The notes beneath the pieces are model-generated. The model did not search any database. It worked only from the letters and a program-made list of their open reading frames with translations, and had not been told where the DNA came from. From Alviniconcha marisindica (taxonomy: Eukaryota; Mollusca; Gastropoda; Provannidae), in the NCBI GenBank assembly GCA_018857735.1, contig JABMCL010002230.1:223816-287815 (forward strand): a stretch of DNA of 64,000 nucleotides, given 5' to 3'. Every line of letters starts with the position of its first letter. Position 1 is the first letter of the stretch. Positions 60,301 to 64,000 of this stretch are shown here, one piece after another. Made by a program: the position numbers and the translations under genes.

Positions 60301-60880
60301 TGCACAATTTAACATCTGAATTATTTCCTCTCTTGCAGGCCTCGCCAATCGCCCATCTGTGTTGTGAGTCACTTGCACCTTGCTCCAACACCATCCTCAC
60401 CGCACTCCACAGCCTTCGCTCCACCAGTTGTTTCAGTACAGGGTCCAGCTGATTGTCACCGCAGAGAGGCAGTATTTGATGTTTGATTTTCTCAACTGGT
60501 GCACGTTTACATGCCTCGCTAATCACCCTTCTGTGTTGCAAGTCACTCACACCTAACTGTAACAGAGTTTCCACAACTCCCCACCGATCTCGCTGCATCA
60601 GTGATGTCAGCACGGAGTCCAGCTCGTTGTTAGCGCAGTGAGATAGTATGTTGTCTTCAAGATCCCTATCTGGTGCACGTTTGCACGCCTCGTCAATCGC
60701 CCAGCTGCGTCTTGAGTTACTGACACCTCGCTGTAACGCTGTCCAAACAGATTTCCACAGACCTCGATTTACCAGTGATGTCAGCACAGAGTCCAGCTTA
60801 TCGCCAGTGCAGTGGCGTAGTATGCAGTCTATGATTTCTTTCTCAGGCGCTCGTTCACATGCCTCGTCAATCAATAGCCC
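57392..60880 (-). CDS. C-terminal reading frame of the SOCS-box gene
   Basis: Open from 60904. The part colinear with the family begins about 60880 with IDEACERAPEKEIIDCIL. Four more modules, the central region, ankyrin repeats at about residues 800-960 and the SOCS box at about 1085-1138 of this frame follow. The stop TAA at 57392-57394 lies inside an AATAAA hexamer. Confidence 0.82.
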   Translation of the reverse strand, partial: GLLIDEACERAPEKEIIDCILRHCTGDKLDSVLTSLVNRGLWKSVWTALQRGVSNSRRSWAIDEACKRAPDRDLEDNILSHCANNELDSVLTSLMQRDRWGVVETLLQLGVSDLQHRRVISEACKRAPVEKIKHQILPLCGDNQLDPVLKQLVERRLWSAVRMVLEQGASDSQHRWAIGEACKRGNNSDVKLCIQPYITQGSIPQFIYDGANYFLTKLIIRDMWEDAATLLCAVVSETLYRWAVVEDNTEPDDVAFWNMVRNPWYGVRDLCKMCQIARCLERRWLNPSQHLDGLSDELCGVLTDSVLESVFEAWCTTQALKKEYISTTDPSELIEKLHSEISLHIRSSTPGSDDTDSDIRKLETCIHSLCAEFSETVTKCDRKHPFFAVHFIKSLIKYCYTRKWTASTEGILVILATVPVVPDVQSVALRVLLRHKRWDVISHACLSHVWEQVRRQLFQAAVEQRQWSAVKRWADHSLYDDQRGWALEEAFQEKQWDVFLLLADYGLTQSELMCVHYRLAKHADWDTVLQLFERGGDVTDVKELLTGDKSRKAAYDKDDALKRQQRASELGVLESDLNARRTALKTLKRAAKQGDWSVVLFSLQRTPVVHHIHLALKAAVANGVWHVVRQLIKLGIGDAQRDSLFTRMVKQRQWGVCMVLLEQGVSVELRLTALQELMDMDQWTLVARVMIYEVDDAVRRQVMQRAMERRQGTVVWQCVITMHGDRLSVEERKELFQEALSREGLQAIKPLIEVKDITGIKHRDTVLPEAAEQHLWDVVDHCQLHHADIDMKDAEGRTPMHRAAQKDDWEAVKALTKRGAYPSLSHFGGESVLHMAIRAEQWDTVKLLIQYHGDIHQLDTRHGETPLQMLITACQGEIIEHTLMWCPDQWKGVNREGETALHAVCLSGRPSALYYLVARGVDPQAVTKRGHSALSYAVLCKECPQKMVAECIKQGFCAYHPHVTKIEKPSTRRMRRMFDGIGTDAECETRLYPVKLAVWCGLPAVARMLYESGLCSYKESFKLRPFLTDRSPGTGSTYYRNKTFFTEDLYVLGHDYRRQKYCSAEGATAAVKAAADYLRKVCSTPRSLKSSCRLVISRCVTVRRQRHRDATYAQLPLTEEMRNYVMFSDLTDPHYGQHETEGDEENTDDNSDENGEDYFSAE

Positions 60881-61733
60881 ATCTGTGTTGTGTGTCACTG
60901 ACACCTCGGTCTAACACCCTCCCCACAGAATTCCACAGACCTCGCTCTACCAGTATTGTCAGCACGGAGTCCAGATGATCGTCAGCGCAGTGAAATAGTA
61001 TGTAGGCTGTGATTTCCTCATCTGATGCCTGTTTACATGCCTCGTCAATCGCCCATCTGTGCCGTGAGTCACTGACACCTCGCTGTAACACCGTCCCTAC
61101 AGAACTCCACAGACCTCTCTCTACCAGTTGCTTCAGCACAGAGTCCAGCTGATTGTCAGGACGACGATGTGGCATGCTGAATGTCATGTCCTGCCCAGAT
61201 GCCTCGTCATTCGCACATCCATGCTGTGGGTAACTTACACTTTTCTCCAACACCATCTCTACAGCACTCCACATACCTCGGTCCACCAGTGATGTCAGTA
61301 CAGAGTCCAGCTGATTTTCGGCGCAATGAGGTAGTATGTGGTCGGTGAATTCGTTGTCAGATGCACGTTTACATGCCTCGTCAATCGCCCATCTGCATTG
61401 TGAATCACTGACACCCCTCCGTAACGCTTCACCAACCACTGACCACCTACTTTGTGTTACCATATTGTTTATAATAATATCCCTCAAGTCACTGTCACAG
61501 TGAGTCACCAAGTGTCTCAAATAAGCTGGGTCATCACACAGTTTACTGGTTTCATCCGTGGCCCGCATTCTCAGCTCCCGAGGAAGTTCTCTCCGGTGGT
61601 CGCGCTTCATCAAACGTACGACTTCCAGCCAGTCCTTTCGCTGTACAGCTTCAGTCATCTGACAGGTGACGTCTTTCCATGACTGGTTGGCTGCAGTGGC
61701 CATGATGGATGGTGCACTATGGATCTTGTTCAT
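57392..61733 (-). CDS. Large helical-repeat, ankyrin-repeat and SOCS-box protein, frameshifted
   Basis: A single exon of about 1,450 codons, read as 61733-60867 and 60904-57392 with a break at 60873. Start MNKIHSAPSIMATAANQSW; a second Met 11 codons on is an alternative. Seen in order: about eight helical modules of roughly 58-62 residues with the pattern LDSVLTSLVERGLW-SV-VL-RGVS-HRWAIDEACKRA; a central divergent helical region with W-x-V-(x)n-R spacing (WSAV, WDVF, WDTV); four to five ankyrin repeats (EGRTPMHRAAQ, GESVLHMAIR, HGETPLQM, EGETALHAV, GHSALSYAVL); then LKSSCRLVISRCV...LPLTEEMRNYVMF, a SOCS-box pattern; then an acidic tail ending YFSAE. Known: SOCS boxes bind Elongin B/C and Cullin-5, making substrate receptors of ubiquitin ligases; ASB proteins pair ankyrin repeats with one. 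Inferred: a ubiquitin-ligase substrate adaptor. Substrate unknown. It may be a pseudogene in this haplotype. Confidence 0.8.
60904..61733 (-). CDS. N-terminal reading frame of the SOCS-box gene
   Basis: The frame runs to a stop at 60867-60869 and ends HRWAID. It holds the start and about four modules; one has a replaced linker (SYPQHGCANDEASGQDMTFS) where others have HRWAIDEACKRA. Confidence 0.8.
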
Positions 61734-61879
61734 TCAGGTGAGAGTGCTCATCGAGTGTACGACTTCCGTCCAGTCCGCTTTCCGAACAGCTTGTCACCGC
61801 ATCGCGGTTGAAGTGTCCTTTGTGGATAGCGTAGATCTACGGGTCGTGTTTAGTCAGCCAGCATTACAGAAGATCTGAG

Positions 61880-63200
61880 ACTGACTGCGCCTTCTGTACA
61901 CACACAAGACGAGGTTATGTCAGTGAGAATCTACACAGTAAACACATAATAATATCAGTATCCAGCAAGCCAGTCTGAGTCAGTCAGTAAGGGAATTTAT
62001 TCAGTCTATCAGTTGGTCTGATTTTTTATCCTTTTATGTATACAGTATCCGACTATGCCATCGTTTTGTTTCAGTATCTCCATCAACCCACCCATCCAGT
62101 CCATTCACTCAGCTGATGTAATCCAATCTAGGGAATTGACTGCAGTACCCGTCAAGGAGATACGTATATTATTAACCTGCCATGGGAACTCCTTTTGATG
62201 TTACTGAAGCAGACACTGAAACAGACACCATCTGAGTGTTTTGACCTTGAAAAACATTGCCAAAGTGGCTGCCTTTTGAGCTTTCCCGCCACCAGTGCAC
62301 AAACATCGTTCTCATTGGTCAAAAATGGTCATTCACATTATGCTAGGTGTTCACTGGCAGGGGGGGGGGGGGGGGAAGACGGTGGTGAGTAGAGCTGTGC
62401 TCAGTCCAAAAATCACACCCATACACAAAAGCGTTCAAAAGAACACTAGCATTCATTTTGTTTTAGCTTCTTTCCCCCCAAATCAGAGTTGATGAGAGTT
62501 GGTGACGGTTGGTGGGAGTTGGCAGAAGACAGTGAGGATTTGGCGAACTGTTCACTCAGACGATTTTGCGCTAATTTGGCTTGCCGGATTTGCGCCAACA
62601 GAAAACGACACGAATTCAGTGCAAAATGCGCCATGTAAACAGCGCTTAAGTTGACAAGGAAAAGTACAAGGAAGGGAATGGATAGTGCACAGAGGGTTCA
62701 CACCAACCGACACATCGCGCTCACTGTCCCCGAAACAGCTCGAGCGTGACGGTAGCAGCTGTAATCACTGATGAGGACACAGCTGCATGCAAGCAGATTC
62801 ATAATACTGTGTCTGCACGTGACGATGTGCCTTGGGATATGGGTCACTGTGTCTGCATGCGACGATGTCTTGGGATACGGGCCACTTTGCACATGACGAT
62901 GTTGCAAGGTACAGGTGTTTTGTTTCTGTTTTTTGTTTATTAGTTTTTTTTAACGCATGTCTTTGTTGGAACAAAACGTTTCTAATGACGGTTGGCAGCG
63001 TCAGGCAGGAAGGCAGGATGGAGTAAGCGGGGAGGAAGAGAGTGTTAATATCCACACATGGTAATTTATCAAGGAGGAAAGATCAGCAAACGGGAAAAAA
63101 GTCGGGAAACTGGCACTCGGCAATTTGGCACTGACTAAAATCTGGCACGCAGAAAAGGTCGGCAGACTGGCACTCGGTAAACTGCCAAGTTTAGGCTAAG
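61880..63200. other. Intergenic sequence without recognised gene
   Basis: Contains a 16-base G run near 62361-62376, a three-copy roughly 40-bp repeat at 62815-62905 (GTGTCTGCATGCGACGATGT), and repeated CTGGCACTCGG at 63110-63190. No exon was recognised. Confidence 0.6.
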
Positions 63201-63289
63201 TCCCTTGTTTTTGATAAACTGGTCGCAGCCGGAGTTGGGCTTTAACATCCGAGTATTACTGGGTTGGTTCCCGAAGGGCCTTCGGGCTG

Positions 63290-63400
63290 TGAAAATTCGC
63301 GCATGCGCACGCGCGTCAATCTTAATTTGGGCAAAGGGGCGGGGCTTTGAGGGGCATAAATCGTGCATAGAAAGACGCAGTTCAGCAGCTGTTTGAAAGT
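63290..63400 (+). promoter_or_regulatory. Candidate promoter: NRF1-like site, GC box, TATA-like element
   Basis: CGCGCATGCGCACGCGCG at 63298-63315 fits the NRF1 palindrome. GGGGCGGGGC at 63337 is a GC box. GCATAAATCG at 63354 could be a TATA-like element. A downstream gene would lie to the right of the window. Confidence 0.45.
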
Positions 63401-63714
63401 AACGGCTGGCCTTGGAATGTTGAAGTGACCGATGTGTGTGAAACTGAAAGCACAGCAATGTCCACGTCACTAGATAAACCCCGCCCATTTGTATTCAAAT
63501 TGTTCTCGATTCAAAGCTTTTCAAGTGAGCCTTGAAATAAGACAAAATTTACTTTCATCAACTTTCTACAATGATTTAGCAGATAGAAAGCTGGAGTGAA
63601 TTTTATGTCTGTGCCAAGTGTCATATTCAAGCATATTCCAGATGTTTGTGGTGAACCAGCAATGATGTGACCGTGTGTATGAAGAAAATTTGTTTTAAAG
63701 TTGATGATGATGAC

Positions 63715-64000
63715 ATATTAGGGACAAACTGTGACCAATGCCGGCCGAATCATGGTTCAATATTGCTTTACGTCCACGGAAACCAGAAGGCTCGTTAGGA
63801 CGGAAAACCCAGGACGGCCACCTCGACTCTCACATAGCCCCTGAACTCTGTCATTTGTTTCAGTGATGATGATGATGAAGTGATGCTTAATGTCCTCAGA
63901 TGTCAGTTGAAATATTAGGGACAAGTTGTGACCAATGCCGAAGCACGGTTCAATAATTCTTTACGTCCACGGAAACCAGAAGGCTCGTTAGGACGGACAG
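63715..64000. repeat. Two direct copies of an 85-bp sequence at the right edge
   Basis: ATTAGGGACAAACTGTGACC, AATGCCG..., TTTACGTCCACGGAAACCAG, AAGGCTCGTTAGGACGGA at 63717-63801 recurs at 63915-63998. Confidence 0.85.

Overview
This is a eukaryotic, intron-rich and repeat-saturated window. The gene content (a Nibbler/mut-7 exonuclease, aminopeptidase B and a large ankyrin/SOCS-box protein), LINE 3' ends of a style common in molluscs, and long CA/TA/CT microsatellites suggest a lophotrochozoan animal, most likely a gastropod mollusc. The taxon is an inference. There are no bacterial operons, CRISPR arrays, rRNA or tRNA genes.

Layout. (1) Positions 1-14626, minus strand: the 5' 653 codons of an EXD3/Nibbler/mut-7 exonuclease in 11 coding exons. 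I assembled it by hand and every splice phase closes. The gene runs off the left edge inside the first catalytic motif of its exonuclease domain. (2) About 14.6-17.25 kb: divergent intergenic or promoter region. (3) Positions 17254-47953, plus strand: an aminopeptidase B (RNPEP-type M1 zinc peptidase). The HExxH-x18-E zinc site, GGMEN motif and C-terminal domain are present, but the exon that should carry the PYEKG tyrosine is not found between exon 9 and exon 10, where a 5.9-kb array of a 61-bp repeat lies. (4) 48-56.6 kb: no resident gene, but a piggyBac relic, piggyBac-type MITEs, foldback elements and satellites. (5) Positions 57392-61733, minus strand: a single-exon gene of about 1,450 codons with roughly 60-residue helical repeats, ankyrin repeats and a C-terminal SOCS box, broken by a 4-bp insertion. 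A partial second copy of its SOCS-box end follows at 56.94-57.23 kb. (6) 61.9-64 kb: intergenic, with a GC-box/NRF1-like promoter candidate near 63.3 kb.

The most unusual property is how tandem repeats relate to exons. At several places splice junctions or whole exons of the two peptidase/exonuclease genes have been copied locally and left nearby: EXD3 exons 3 and 9, RNPEP exons 5, 8 and 12, and the flank of exon 11. Some became long arrays. The clearest cases are a 120-bp duplicate of RNPEP exon 8 with both splice sites kept but one nonsense codon, and a roughly 3-kb array of decayed copies of the 5' half of RNPEP exon 12.

RNPEP intron 1 also holds two adjacent inverted-repeat-bounded elements (2.24 and 2.47 kb). 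The first carries eight dispersed copies of an 11-bp motif and looks like an undescribed non-autonomous DNA transposon. All gene models come from reading the sequence; no alignment or search was run.
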